A stretch of 64,000 nucleotides of DNA, taken from contig NZ_JADQBY010000014.1 of NCBI RefSeq assembly GCF_016278385.1, positions 62,001-126,000 on the forward strand, in the 5' to 3' direction. The notes below the pieces were generated by a model. The model worked only from the letters and a program-made list of their open reading frames with translations, was not told where the DNA came from and ran no database searches. The stretch comes from Methanolobus sp. (GTDB lineage Archaea > Halobacteriota > Methanosarcinia > Methanosarcinales > Methanosarcinaceae). The position numbers were made by a program, and so were the translations under genes. Below, piece by piece: positions 37,852 through 47,200 of this stretch; within the stretch, counting starts at the first letter, position 1; the number at the start of each line of letters is the position of its first letter.

Positions 37852-38259
37852 TTATCTGACTGTTACTGTGAGTGTCATATCAGGATAATCATCTACACTG
37901 AATGTGTAGGTGCCACTTTCAATGAAGGTGTATGTGTACACATCGTTTGAATCCATTTCATGAGCTTCAAATAGGCCGTCATCACTAACAAGCACATAGG
38001 TGTTCTGTGGTTTGTAGTTTCTCCAGGCTATGGAATCCCCTCTGTTAATCTCAAGTTCAGAAGGTTTCATCATGCCATAATATTCCATCCTTACAGCGTA
38101 GTCCTGTGCTTCACCAACTATTGGTTCTGAATCTGTGGCTGCATCTGTAGTTTCTTCTACTTCATCTACTGCAGTATCTTCTGTATTATCTGTACATCCA
38201 CTAACAAGCACACCTGCAAGCATTAGTATTGTAATCAATATCAGCCATTTTTTTGTCAT
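37852..38259 (-). CDS. Cupredoxin-fold lipoprotein lacking copper ligands
   Basis: 135 residues. The N-terminal lipobox is LVSGC at about residues 18-22. After an acidic Asp/Glu/Thr linker, the C-terminal part is a plastocyanin-like beta fold (GDSIAWRNYKPQNTYVL, then YTYTFIESGTYTFSVDDYPDM). In copper forms His, Cys, His and Met ligands lie in these places. Here the first His site is Thr, the Cys is Ser or Val and the His is Tyr; only Met remains. So copper binding is unlikely. Membrane-anchored on the outside; role unknown. Confidence 0.78.
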   Translation of the reverse strand: MTKKWLILITILMLAGVLVSGCTDNTEDTAVDEVEETTDAATDSEPIVGEAQDYAVRMEYYGMMKPSELEINRGDSIAWRNYKPQNTYVLVSDDGLFEAHEMDSNDVYTYTFIESGTYTFSVDDYPDMTLTVTVR

Positions 38260-38384
38260 ATTTTGCCACCCTATTCTATTTCTATAATTATTGTTAAATT
38301 GGCATTTTCCCGGTTATACTTACTGTTTGCTTCAGTAGGTGTTTTCCGGGATAAATTTATACATCATATCGTGAAATAAAAGCT

Positions 38385-38672
38385 ATGGACACATCCTTTA
38401 TATTTTTTACGTATTTGATGCTCGTAAATTTAGCAGGCTTTGCCATTATGGGAATTGACAAGAAAAAAGCTAAAAAAAATGAGTACAGGATACCTGAAAA
38501 AACCCTTTTTATGTGGGCTATTGTTGGCGGCAGTATTGGTTCTATAATTGGAATGTACTTTTTCCGTCATAAGACCAGACATCTATCTTTCCAGATAGGA
38601 ATGCCTTTGATCCTGTTGGTCCAGATATACATTTTTATTCGTTTTATGATTCCACTTTATGTTCTGAGCTGA
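38385..38672 (+). CDS. DUF1294 family membrane protein
   Basis: 95 residues with three membrane helices. Features of DUF1294: NLAGFAIMGIDKKKAKKN, RIPEKTLFMWAIVGGSIGS and GMYFFRHKTRHLSF. Function unknown; related domains in bacteria are fused to cold-shock domains. The ATG at 38385 follows a TATA-like sequence (about 38352-38362). Confidence 0.9.
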   Translation: MDTSFIFFTYLMLVNLAGFAIMGIDKKKAKKNEYRIPEKTLFMWAIVGGSIGSIIGMYFFRHKTRHLSFQIGMPLILLVQIYIFIRFMIPLYVLS

Positions 38673-38687
38673 TGCGTAAGGTGGAGT

Positions 38688-39047
38688 TTAGAACTCCAAC
38701 CTTTCCATTTCTTTTAGTATTTTCGGGGTGAAATCGGTAAAGTTCTGTATTCCGCCAGTCCATGCTGCGATCATCATGGCATCTTTTACTTCCTGAGCAG
38801 TTGCGCCAAACTTCTTCAATCTCTGGAGTATCTTTACGGCACTCTCTGTCTTCAGGTTAGAGCAGGCAATGGTAAAAACGAGTAAATGCTTGTCTTTCTT
38901 GGAAAGCCCGTTCTCCCTTTCAGCCCATACGGCACTGTAGAATCCGGCCAGTGCATCTGCAAATCCGTCATCCAGTTTTTTCGCATACACAACAGACCTT
39001 GGCTGGAATCCTTTGACATCTAATGCATCATTTTTTTCTTCTGACAT
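38688..39047 (-). CDS. Carboxymuconolactone decarboxylase-like family protein without Cys pair
   Basis: About 119 residues from ATG 39047 (MSEEKNDALDVKG), with a longer frame starting at 39101. Helical AhpD-like fold: WAERENGLSKKDKHLLVFTIA, then KFGATAQEVKDAMMIAAWTGG. The redox CxxC of AhpD is absent (only one Cys, in IACSN), so peroxidase-type activity is unlikely. Second member of this superfamily in the window, unrelated in position to the one after mmp7. Confidence 0.8.
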   Translation of the reverse strand: MSEEKNDALDVKGFQPRSVVYAKKLDDGFADALAGFYSAVWAERENGLSKKDKHLLVFTIACSNLKTESAVKILQRLKKFGATAQEVKDAMMIAAWTGGIQNFTDFTPKILKEMERLEF

Positions 39048-39106
39048 ATTTATCAATAGATATCTGGCAGGAAATGATTTAATGCTTTCTTTGCAAATCA
39101 TTTCAC

Positions 39107-39244
39107 ATGCAGGATAGGAATGATTTCCATGACATTCCTGATAAAGGAGTCTATTACCTTGTATTTAAAAACAGGGATTGCACAGTTGCTGCAATAGTTC
39201 TCAAAAATATTGAATGTATGATTGTTCATTTTAAAGAGGATTGA
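39107..39244 (+). pseudogene. Fragment of GIY-YIG DUF123-type nuclease
   Basis: A 45-codon frame: MQDRNDFHDIPDKGVYYLV, then FKNRDCTVAAIVLKNIECM. The KGVYYLVFKNRDCTV part resembles the start of archaeal DUF123 GIY-YIG proteins, but the YVGSA-type core is missing and the rest does not fit, so I read it as a remnant left by deletion. No clear ribosome site. It is divergent from the CMD-like gene. Alternative: a real small protein. Confidence 0.35.
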
Positions 39245-39297
39245 GTTAACAGTTCATAATAGAAAACCTTTAATTCAGGCGCAGAGTAAGTTTCATC

Positions 39298-40335
39298 ATG
39301 TCTCTGGAAAATTATAGTGTCTTAAAAGGGAAAATCAAGGACTGCAAATGTGGGAAAGGCAAGTATGATCATTATCAGATACTTGTTCATGATGGAAAAA
39401 ATGAGCATCGCATTGCTGTTAATGTCAGTTCAAAGGTCTCTCCTTCTGATCTGCTGTATTTTGTTGATGATAATTTTAGTCACCCAATGACTGAAAAGCT
39501 TGAAAAGCTTGAAATGGGGCACAAAAGACTTGATGATACTAGAAGGGATATACGCCTTGATTATATTCGTGGCGGCCTTTTTGATGCTTCAAAGATGGTA
39601 CCTTTAAAGTGCGATGTCCCCGGTCCTTTAAATGACCTTAATGACCTCATACAGAAATATGTGAAGCAAGCTATTCGAATGAGCAGCAGCATGATATATG
39701 CTTTTGGTGAAAGATGGGGTCCGGAATCATTCCTGCCGGACAGCTTTTTTGGTTTCAGACCTGGCAGCGGTATTCATGATGTCCATATGAATCAGGGTAA
39801 TTCCAAGAAGTGGCAAGGTGACGATGCTCCTAATCAGGATGGTGGCTTGCTAATTCATTTGCCGGAAGAGAACAGGTGGGTAGCTATTTTCCTGGCATTC
39901 CAGTCCCAATGTTTCGATACAGATGATCTAACTGGTCATTGCCTGTCGAATGCACACAGGATTGTCTCAGAACCTTGCTATGAAATTGAGCAAATCCCGG
40001 AAAAGACGGTTTTAGGGGGTTCCGTGAAAATAGTCGGAGCACTTGTCGATCCAATAGGTGTTGATGCGGGCAAAGAAGCAGTTACCATTTTCAATGCTTC
40101 TCCGAATGAAATTGATCTTGATGGCTGGTTTATTCAGGACGGACATGGGAGAAAATCCTTGCTTAAAGGTGATATTACTGCAGGTTCTGGTACACGCGTA
40201 CTGCTTTCTGGGAAAGGTGTAATACTTTCCAATAATGGAGGCCAGATCAGTCTTTACGATAATAAGGGTGCATTGATGCATGAGGTAAAATATACTAGCA
40301 GGGAAGTCAGATCAGGCTGGACCCTTGTCTTCTGA
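39298..40335 (+). CDS. DUF2278 protein with C-terminal lamin-tail domain
   Basis: 345 residues. DUF2278 covers about 1-230: YSVLKGKIKDCKCGKGKYDHYQI, VNVSSKVSPSDLLYFVDDNF, RLDYIRGGLFD and IHDVHMNQGNS. The C-terminal 110 residues are a lamin-tail-like beta domain (EIDLDGWFIQDGHGRKSLLKG). Family members are predicted secreted or cell-surface-related; activity is unknown. A damaged copy of its second half lies at 43384-43941, after the first large surface gene. That puts it in a duplicated block with the surface proteins. Confidence 0.85.
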   Translation: MSLENYSVLKGKIKDCKCGKGKYDHYQILVHDGKNEHRIAVNVSSKVSPSDLLYFVDDNFSHPMTEKLEKLEMGHKRLDDTRRDIRLDYIRGGLFDASKMVPLKCDVPGPLNDLNDLIQKYVKQAIRMSSSMIYAFGERWGPESFLPDSFFGFRPGSGIHDVHMNQGNSKKWQGDDAPNQDGGLLIHLPEENRWVAIFLAFQSQCFDTDDLTGHCLSNAHRIVSEPCYEIEQIPEKTVLGGSVKIVGALVDPIGVDAGKEAVTIFNASPNEIDLDGWFIQDGHGRKSLLKGDITAGSGTRVLLSGKGVILSNNGGQISLYDNKGALMHEVKYTSREVRSGWTLVF

Positions 40336-40508
40336 CTTTGACATTTTTTCTATTTTCCTTTTTCTTTTTATTGCATGCTTCCTTGGTTCTAGACAACAGT
40401 GTGAAGCTTAAGTCTTCTATCTTTATACAGATTCACAGGTATGCGTGGACTAAGATATCATTATCATTATCATCATCATTTTAATTTAGTTAGAACGTTT
40501 TTGGCAAG

Positions 40509-40518
40509 TTATATATAG
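40509..40518 (+). promoter_or_regulatory. TATA box of surface gene A
   Basis: TTATATATAG. It ends 74 bases before ATG 40592, the same distance as in surface gene B. The leader that follows shares TTTTACATTC, CTGTCATA and the GCAGAGG ribosome site with gene B. Confidence 0.55.
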
Positions 40519-40591
40519 TCATTTTACATTCCTAAAAGAAATCTAATCTGTCATATGTTGGGTATATTTGATGGCAGAGGTGGCACACAAT

Positions 40592-43177
40592 ATGAAAACG
40601 TTGGATATAGGCGCGCAAGCTATTATTTCTTATATTGGAAAGTTGACATTTTCAGCAAAGTTACTATGCATATTTACAATTTTACTTCTTCTAATGAGTA
40701 GCATTGCATCTGCAGATGATACTATTATAACTGTGGATGATGATGGCGCAGCAGATAATATAAGTCAGGTTCTTACTGCAAAAATTAACTATATTTCTCC
40801 TCATGATTTTCCTCAAGGTACCAAGGTAAGATTTTCAGGGACAGGCAATGCATCATATGGTGAAATTGTTGGATATAAATGGACCTCCTGTCGTAACGGG
40901 GTATTGAGTTCGTCTGACAGCTTTAGCTTAAATACTTCGAATCTTAAAATTGGTGGACATACTATCTCTTTCAGTGTCAAGGGTGACCAGGGAGAATGGT
41001 CAGAAGTAGCCATTGGATATATTCACGTTCTTGTAGCCCCGTCTGCGACCATCACTTCAATTAGTCCTAATCCTGCTACAGAAGGAACAGAAGTAACATT
41101 TGTAGGAAATGCAATAGACCAGGATGGAACGATAAAGGCATACAGCTGGAAAATTGATGGAAATCAAATCAGCAACCAAGCAACGTTCACGAATTCAGAT
41201 ATTTCAGTAGGAGATCATACGGTAGCATTCAGTGCAATGGACAATAACAGCCTATGGTCAGAAGAAGTAACAAAAACACTTAAAATTACTGAAGTTCAAA
41301 ATATAGCACCAGTAACAAACATTGTATCAATTAGTCCTAATCCTGCGACAGAAGGTACGGAAGTAACATTTACAGGAAATGCAACAGACCAGGATGGAAC
41401 AATTGCAGCATACCTATGGACAGTAGATGGAAACACGGTAAGCACAAACGAAACTTTCACGAATTCAGATATTCCAATCGGAGAACATACGGTAGTATTC
41501 AGTGCAATGGACAATGACAATGAATGGTCAGAAGAAGTGAACACAATTCTGACAGTTACCGAAACTCCAAATATTAAACCAGTAACACACATTGTATCAA
41601 TTAGTCCTAATCCTGCATATGAAGGTACGGAAGTAACATTTACAGGAAATGCAACAGACCAGGATGGAACAATTGCAGCATACCTATGGACAGTAGATGG
41701 AAACACGGTAAGCACAAACGAAACTTTCACGAATTCAGATATTCCAATCGGAGAACATACGGTAGTATTCAGTGCAATGGACAATGACAATGAATGGTCA
41801 GAAGAAGTGAACACAATTCTGGCAGTTACCGAAACTCCAAATATTAAACCAGTAACAAACATTGTATCAATTAGTCCAAATCCTGCCACAGAAGGTACGG
41901 AAGTAACATTTTCAGGAAGTGGAAATGATACAGATGGTACAATTGCAGCTTATAACTGGACATCCAGCATTGATGGTAACCTTAGTAACTCTGCAAGTTT
42001 CAGTACCGCAGATCTCACAGTAGGTACTCACACCATTTACTTCAGTGTCTGTGACAATAATGGAGAATGGTCTTCTAAAGTATCCAAATCCCTGACCGTC
42101 AACAAAGCTCCGGTCCAGAAAGGTGACGATTCAGCATCTGCTGTGTTTGTAAGTGTAAGTCCTGCAAGTGGTTCCACACTTGCTGCAGGTACAAGTTCTG
42201 CCAATATCATTTTCAACTACAATGATACTGAAACTGGAGTTAATACTGATTCCGTGGTATTCATATTCGATTATGTTGACGTAACTGATGATGACAATGT
42301 AACCATTACAAGCACCTCTGCTCAGTACAATGCAATCGGTCTTTCTGCAGGAAGTCATATTGCATCTGTGTACGTTGTGGATACTGCAGGTAATTCAGCT
42401 ACATTCTACACAAACTTCACGATAGCTGAAAAGAGCAGTTCCATTTCCTCATCCGGTTCTTCTTCCAGCTCTTCCTCCTCCGGTGGCGGGGGCGGTAGTG
42501 GAGGCGGCACAACTGGAGAGAAGTACGAGAATGTTCTTGTAAAAGAAGTGGAAAGCATATTTGTCATTAAAGGCTCGCATGTCAGTTACGAGTTTACTGA
42601 TGAGGGCAATGCTATTTCCTCAGTCCAGTTTGATTCCCTGAAGAACTCCGGATCGATACAGACGATTATTGAAGTAGTGAAAGACAGATCATCGTTCGCA
42701 AAAACCGATGCTCCTGGGCAAGTCTATCAGCAGATGAATATCTGGGTAGGCAAGTCTGGATTTGTAAGACCGGAAAATGTTGAGGACCTGCTTATTACCT
42801 TCAAGGTTGAGAAATCCTGGCTGACAGAGAACAACATCGAAGCTGACACAGTAATGCTGTATAAGTATGCAGACAGTTCCTGGAATAAACTATCAACCAC
42901 TGTTACCGGAGAAGACGATGAGTACGTGTACTTTGAGAGTGAAACTCCTGGTTTTTCACCATTTGCAATAGCATCTGAAAGCGAATCTGAGTCTGCTGGA
43001 GATGATACATTGCAATCTGTGGTTGATGATATTGCAGGTTCTGTTGCAGCAGAAGAACAGGTGTCTGAAGTAGAAACAACATCCAATGGCTTTAGCACTA
43101 CAGGTATTTTGCTTATACTGGGACTTCTTGTAGCAGTTCTTGTAGGCGGATATATTCTGTACGGGAAACGAAACTAA
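40592..43177 (+). CDS. Surface protein A: PKD repeats, PGF-pre-PGF domain
   Basis: About 861 residues from ATG 40592, chosen because it matches gene B, where GAGGGGG precedes the ATG and the upstream ATG is out of frame; here GAGGTGG does the same. Signal peptide ends SSIASA. Then comes TVDDDGAAD, the start of a NosD-type helix, but no helix follows. Five PKD-like domains, the third and fourth 98% identical DNA copies, then an extra beta domain, a Ser/Gly linker and the PGF-pre-PGF domain (SIQTIIEVVKDRSSFAKTD). The C-terminus has one membrane helix and GKRN. Likely a cell-envelope adhesin or S-layer-associated protein. Confidence 0.88.
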   Translation: MKTLDIGAQAIISYIGKLTFSAKLLCIFTILLLLMSSIASADDTIITVDDDGAADNISQVLTAKINYISPHDFPQGTKVRFSGTGNASYGEIVGYKWTSCRNGVLSSSDSFSLNTSNLKIGGHTISFSVKGDQGEWSEVAIGYIHVLVAPSATITSISPNPATEGTEVTFVGNAIDQDGTIKAYSWKIDGNQISNQATFTNSDISVGDHTVAFSAMDNNSLWSEEVTKTLKITEVQNIAPVTNIVSISPNPATEGTEVTFTGNATDQDGTIAAYLWTVDGNTVSTNETFTNSDIPIGEHTVVFSAMDNDNEWSEEVNTILTVTETPNIKPVTHIVSISPNPAYEGTEVTFTGNATDQDGTIAAYLWTVDGNTVSTNETFTNSDIPIGEHTVVFSAMDNDNEWSEEVNTILAVTETPNIKPVTNIVSISPNPATEGTEVTFSGSGNDTDGTIAAYNWTSSIDGNLSNSASFSTADLTVGTHTIYFSVCDNNGEWSSKVSKSLTVNKAPVQKGDDSASAVFVSVSPASGSTLAAGTSSANIIFNYNDTETGVNTDSVVFIFDYVDVTDDDNVTITSTSAQYNAIGLSAGSHIASVYVVDTAGNSATFYTNFTIAEKSSSISSSGSSSSSSSSGGGGGSGGGTTGEKYENVLVKEVESIFVIKGSHVSYEFTDEGNAISSVQFDSLKNSGSIQTIIEVVKDRSSFAKTDAPGQVYQQMNIWVGKSGFVRPENVEDLLITFKVEKSWLTENNIEADTVMLYKYADSSWNKLSTTVTGEDDEYVYFESETPGFSPFAIASESESESAGDDTLQSVVDDIAGSVAAEEQVSEVETTSNGFSTTGILLILGLLVAVLVGGYILYGKRN
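41321..41860 (+). repeat. Two 270-base tandem repeats encoding PKD domains
   Basis: Copies 41321-41590 and 41591-41860 differ at six positions by eye (about 98% identical). A third, diverged unit follows at 41861. Each encodes one 90-residue PKD domain starting IVSISPNPA. Confidence 0.85.
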
Positions 43178-43189
43178 AACTTCGTTTCC
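43164..43189 (+). terminator. Terminator hairpin containing the stop codon of gene A
   Basis: Arms GGAAACGAA (43164-43172) and TTCGTTTCC (43181-43189), perfect over nine bases. The stop TAA (43175-43177) lies in the eight-base loop. A T-rich stretch follows. Same arrangement after gene B. Confidence 0.6.
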
Positions 43190-43383
43190 ATTTCTCTTTT
43201 GATTAGATTTTTGTTTCACTTTGAATTATTTCTATCCCAAGTTTGACAGTCAAAAGTAATAAATGTGTTCTTTATTTTGTTGTATTCGACCAAGAATGCA
43301 GACAAAAATAAGAACATATGACACTATTCCAAATGACAATATATGCTTTCTTATCGGGACCATTCTGGCTGTAAATGAACTTT

Positions 43384-43941
43384 ATGATGTCCATATGAAT
43401 CAGGGCAATTCTAAGAAGGCAAGGTGACGATGCTCCTAATCAGGATGGTGGCTTGCTAATTCATTTGCCGGAAGAGAACAGATGGGTAGCTATTTGCCTG
43501 GCATTCCAGTCCCAATGTTTCGATACCGATGATCTAACTGGTCATTGCCTGCCGAATGCACACTGGATTGTCTTAGAACCTTGCAATGAAATTGAGCAAA
43601 TCCCGTAAAATGCGGTTTTAGCGGGTTCCGTGAAAATAGTCGGAGCACTTATCAATTCAATAGGTGTTGATGTGGGCAAAGAAGCAGTAACCCTGTTCAA
43701 TGCTTCTCCGAATGATATTGATCTTGATGGCTGGTTTATTTAGGATGGACCTGGAAGTAAATCTTTGCTCAAAGGTGATATTACTGCAGGCTCTGGTACA
43801 CGTGTACTGCTTTCCGGGAAAGGTGTAATACTTTCCAATAATGGAGGCCAGATCAGTCTTTACGATAATAAGGGTGCATTGATGCATGAGGTAAAATATA
43901 CTAGCAGGGAAGTCAGATCAGGCTGGACCCTTGTCTTCTGA
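43384..43941 (+). pseudogene. Truncated, decayed copy of DUF2278/lamin-tail gene
   Basis: Matches 39776-40335 (second half of the intact gene). It has lost two bases in AAGAAGTGGCAAGG (now AAGAAGGCAAGG), and has a stop at CCG TAA and another where the intact gene reads TTT ATT CAG (here TAG). The last 126 bases, ending at TGA 43941, are identical to the intact gene by eye. The first half is absent. So it is a dead 3' fragment from duplication, with the very end possibly kept identical by gene conversion. Confidence 0.9.
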
Positions 43942-44140
43942 TAATTCTCTGCTCATTTTTCATTTTTAAGATTTTTGCGTTTAATTCATTGTTCCAGGGT
44001 ACTCGAGCTTGCTGGTGTATATGATAGCTTATTATATAGCTTGGTGCAACTTATTTTAGGGTAGATTTTTCAAATTCAAAAAGTTAAATAAAAAATATCA
44101 TATATTAATAATTTAGATTTAATTCTATATTTTTCACAAT

Positions 44141-44150
44141 GTTTATATAG
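44141..44150 (+). promoter_or_regulatory. TATA box of surface gene B
   Basis: GTTTATATAG, ending 74 bases before ATG 44224. Followed by the leader shared with gene A. Confidence 0.55.
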
Positions 44151-44223
44151 TTTTTTTTACATTGTATTCGTTATTCAATTCTGTCATAAATAGGGTAAAG
44201 GGTATGGCAGAGGGGGTACACAC

Positions 44224-47200
44224 ATGAAAGCTTTAAAGAAAGGGTTGAGATTAGTTAATACTACTAACAAGAAATATAATTTAAACACCAAATTATACCT
44301 TATTGGTATAATTTTTGCTTTTCTTCTACTAATGAGCAACGTCGTATCGGCAACTTCTCTTGAAGTGGATAGTATTGTGCAGTTGACTACTAACGATGGA
44401 GATGAACAGAATCCTGTCTGGTCACCTGATGGCACTGAAATTGCATATTCCAGGGATGGCAATATTTACAAGATGTCTTTGGCAGATTCAAGTGAGGTTA
44501 CGCTAACAGATGATTCTTACAGAAAAAGCGGCTATAGCTGGTCACCTGATGGTACTCAAATGATTTTTCAAAAACAGAACGACAGCAGCATTTATAGTCT
44601 TTGGCTAATGAACGAGGACGGTTCTTCACAAAGACAAATACCTAATACAAATGGTGAAATAGATTCTTTTGCATGGTCTCCGGATGGATCAAAAATTGCT
44701 TATACACAAGGTATTGAGTTGACATTAATAGAGCCTGATGGTTCAAATAAACAGGTAATCTATACAAATCAACCAGAATATCCTGGCGATAATAGCGAAT
44801 GGGCAGCGGCTCTTTATGATGTAGCATGGTCACCTGATTCATCTAAAATAGTGGTTGAGGAATCAATAGGTGTGGAGGGTGTAGTTCTTCTTAAGGTACT
44901 AAACACAGATGGTACGAATCCAATATATATAACTGATGCTTTGCCAATAAATGACCATAACACCATTACCCCGCAGACTCAATCCTGGCAAAGTCAGGTA
45001 TGGTCGCCTGACGGCTCAAAGATCGTTTTTGAAACTTACAATTTCCATGAAGGTCTAGCCTCCCAAGCATCAACTGTAGATTTAGATGGAACCGATGCAA
45101 TTATACTTACTGAACAAGGTGCCTCCTACCCATCATTCTCTCCGGATGGAAGCAAAATCGTCTATGAATATTATGATTTTGGCAAGGATGCAAACGATGT
45201 GTGGATGATGGATTCTGATGGAAGTAATAAAACCCGGCTAACAACAAACTTTACAGGTGACCACCGTCCTGTATGGAGTCCCGATGGAAGTAAAATAGCT
45301 TTTATGTCTGCAAGTGCAGGTAACCGGGACATATGGGTAATGACACTGAAAGAAGTATCAGGAAATAACAATGTGATTACTGTTGATGATGATGGTGGGG
45401 AAGACTACAATACAATACAAGATGCCATTGATGCTGCCAAACATGGTGACACTATCCTTGTGTCTCCGGGTACATATTATGAAAATGTCAATGTTTATAA
45501 ATCGGTTATTATTGAATCAACTAATGGTGTTGAGGTGACAAACGTAATTGGTACCTCAGAGTATTATCCTGTATTCTATGTTTCAGCATATAAATCTACT
45601 ATCAAGGGATTCAGTATAAGTCCTAGCGGTGAGAGTTATTCTAATGGTATACATATTTTAGAGTCTGATTATAACACGATTACTGAAAATAAAATAACAT
45701 CAGACAAAGGTAGCGGTATCTACTTGGAATCATCAGAACACAATACAATAAAGAATAATAAAGTATCTGGTGACTCATTTGCTGCTATTTGGGTGGTTGG
45801 TAATGAAAACACAGTCATAAATAACAATGCATCCGCAACTGTTCATGGTACATATATCAGTGGCAATAATAATTTACTGAGTAATAATAATGCAGAAGGA
45901 ATGGAATCTAGTGTTTATGTACGCGGAGACGATAATACTCTGGACTACAATACAATCTATTCACATAATATTGGGATAGACGAGAGTGGTAACAATAACA
46001 ATATTGTTAACAACATCATATCAAACTATGACAGCGGACTAGGTGTACTAGTATTCTCATCCAGCGGAAGTATACTTTCCAATAATACCATCGAAGGAGG
46101 TTCTATAGGAGTTTCTGTATACGAATCTGAAAATATCACCTTAGATAGCAATTCATTAAGTACAGCTGGTTACGGTGTAATTCTATCTGATGCCAGCAAC
46201 AACTTGATCTACAACAATTTCTTCAACACCGTAGTAAATGTTGAATTTGAAGGTACAAACACCGGTAATCAGTGGAATATCGAAAGGACCGCTGGCAATA
46301 ACATCATGGGCGGTTCGTATCTTGCCGGCAACTACTGGGCAAAACCAGATGGAACCGGATTCAGTCAGAATGCTGTTGATACGGACGGTGATGGTATCAG
46401 TGAATCATCCTATGAACTGGATGCTGACAACATCGACTACCTTCCACTGACAGACAATGTAGTTCTAAATCAGCAACCTACTGCAACAATTGCTTCTATT
46501 TTCCCGATCTCCGCAACAGAAGGAGAATCTGTTTCTTTTGCAGGAAATGGTACTGATATCGATGGTACAATTACTGGATATAAGTGGGTGTCTAGCCGTG
46601 ATGGTGACCTGAGTGCTTCTGCAAGCTTTAGTACTACTGGTCTTTCAGTCGGAACTCACACCGTTTCCTTCAGTGTTCAGGACAATAATGGAGCATGGTC
46701 AGCTGTAGTATCATCATCCCTGAATGTCAGTGAAGCTCCGGTCCAGACAGGTAACGATTCAGCACCTGTACTTGTAAGTGTCAGCCCCACAAGCGGTTCA
46801 ACACTTGCTGCAGGTACAAGTTCTGTAAACATTAATTTCAGCTACAGTGATAATGAAACAGGTATTGATACGAGCTCTGTTGTATTCATATTCAACTATG
46901 TTGATGTAACTGCTAATGGCAATACAACAATAGCAAATACATCTGCTCAGTACAATGCAACTGGTCTTTCCGGAGGTAGCTATAATGCATCTGTGTATGT
47001 TGTGGATACTGCAGGCAATTCAGCTACATTCAACACAAATTTCACGATAGCTGAAAAGAGCAGTTCATCATCCAGTTCTACTTCTAGGTCTTCCTCTTCA
47101 TCCTCCGGTGGCGGTGGTGGCGGTACTACTGGTGAAGCATATGCAAATATTGCTGTAAAAGAAGTGGAAAGCATTTTTGTCATTAAAGATTCGCATTTCA

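Noticed and set aside
40456-40480. ATC/ATT short repeats that might look like a repeat array
   Set aside because: They are a 25-base simple sequence tract without spacers; no CRISPR-like repeat with regular spacers was found in the window.
41296-41889. Minus-strand repeat-containing frame opposite gene A
   Set aside because: The repeats are those of the PKD region read backwards; no gene evidence.
43592-43743. TAA and TAG codons in the DUF2278 copy as recoded codons
   Set aside because: They replace ordinary codons of the intact copy and come with a two-base deletion and loss of the first half, so it is simply a pseudogene.
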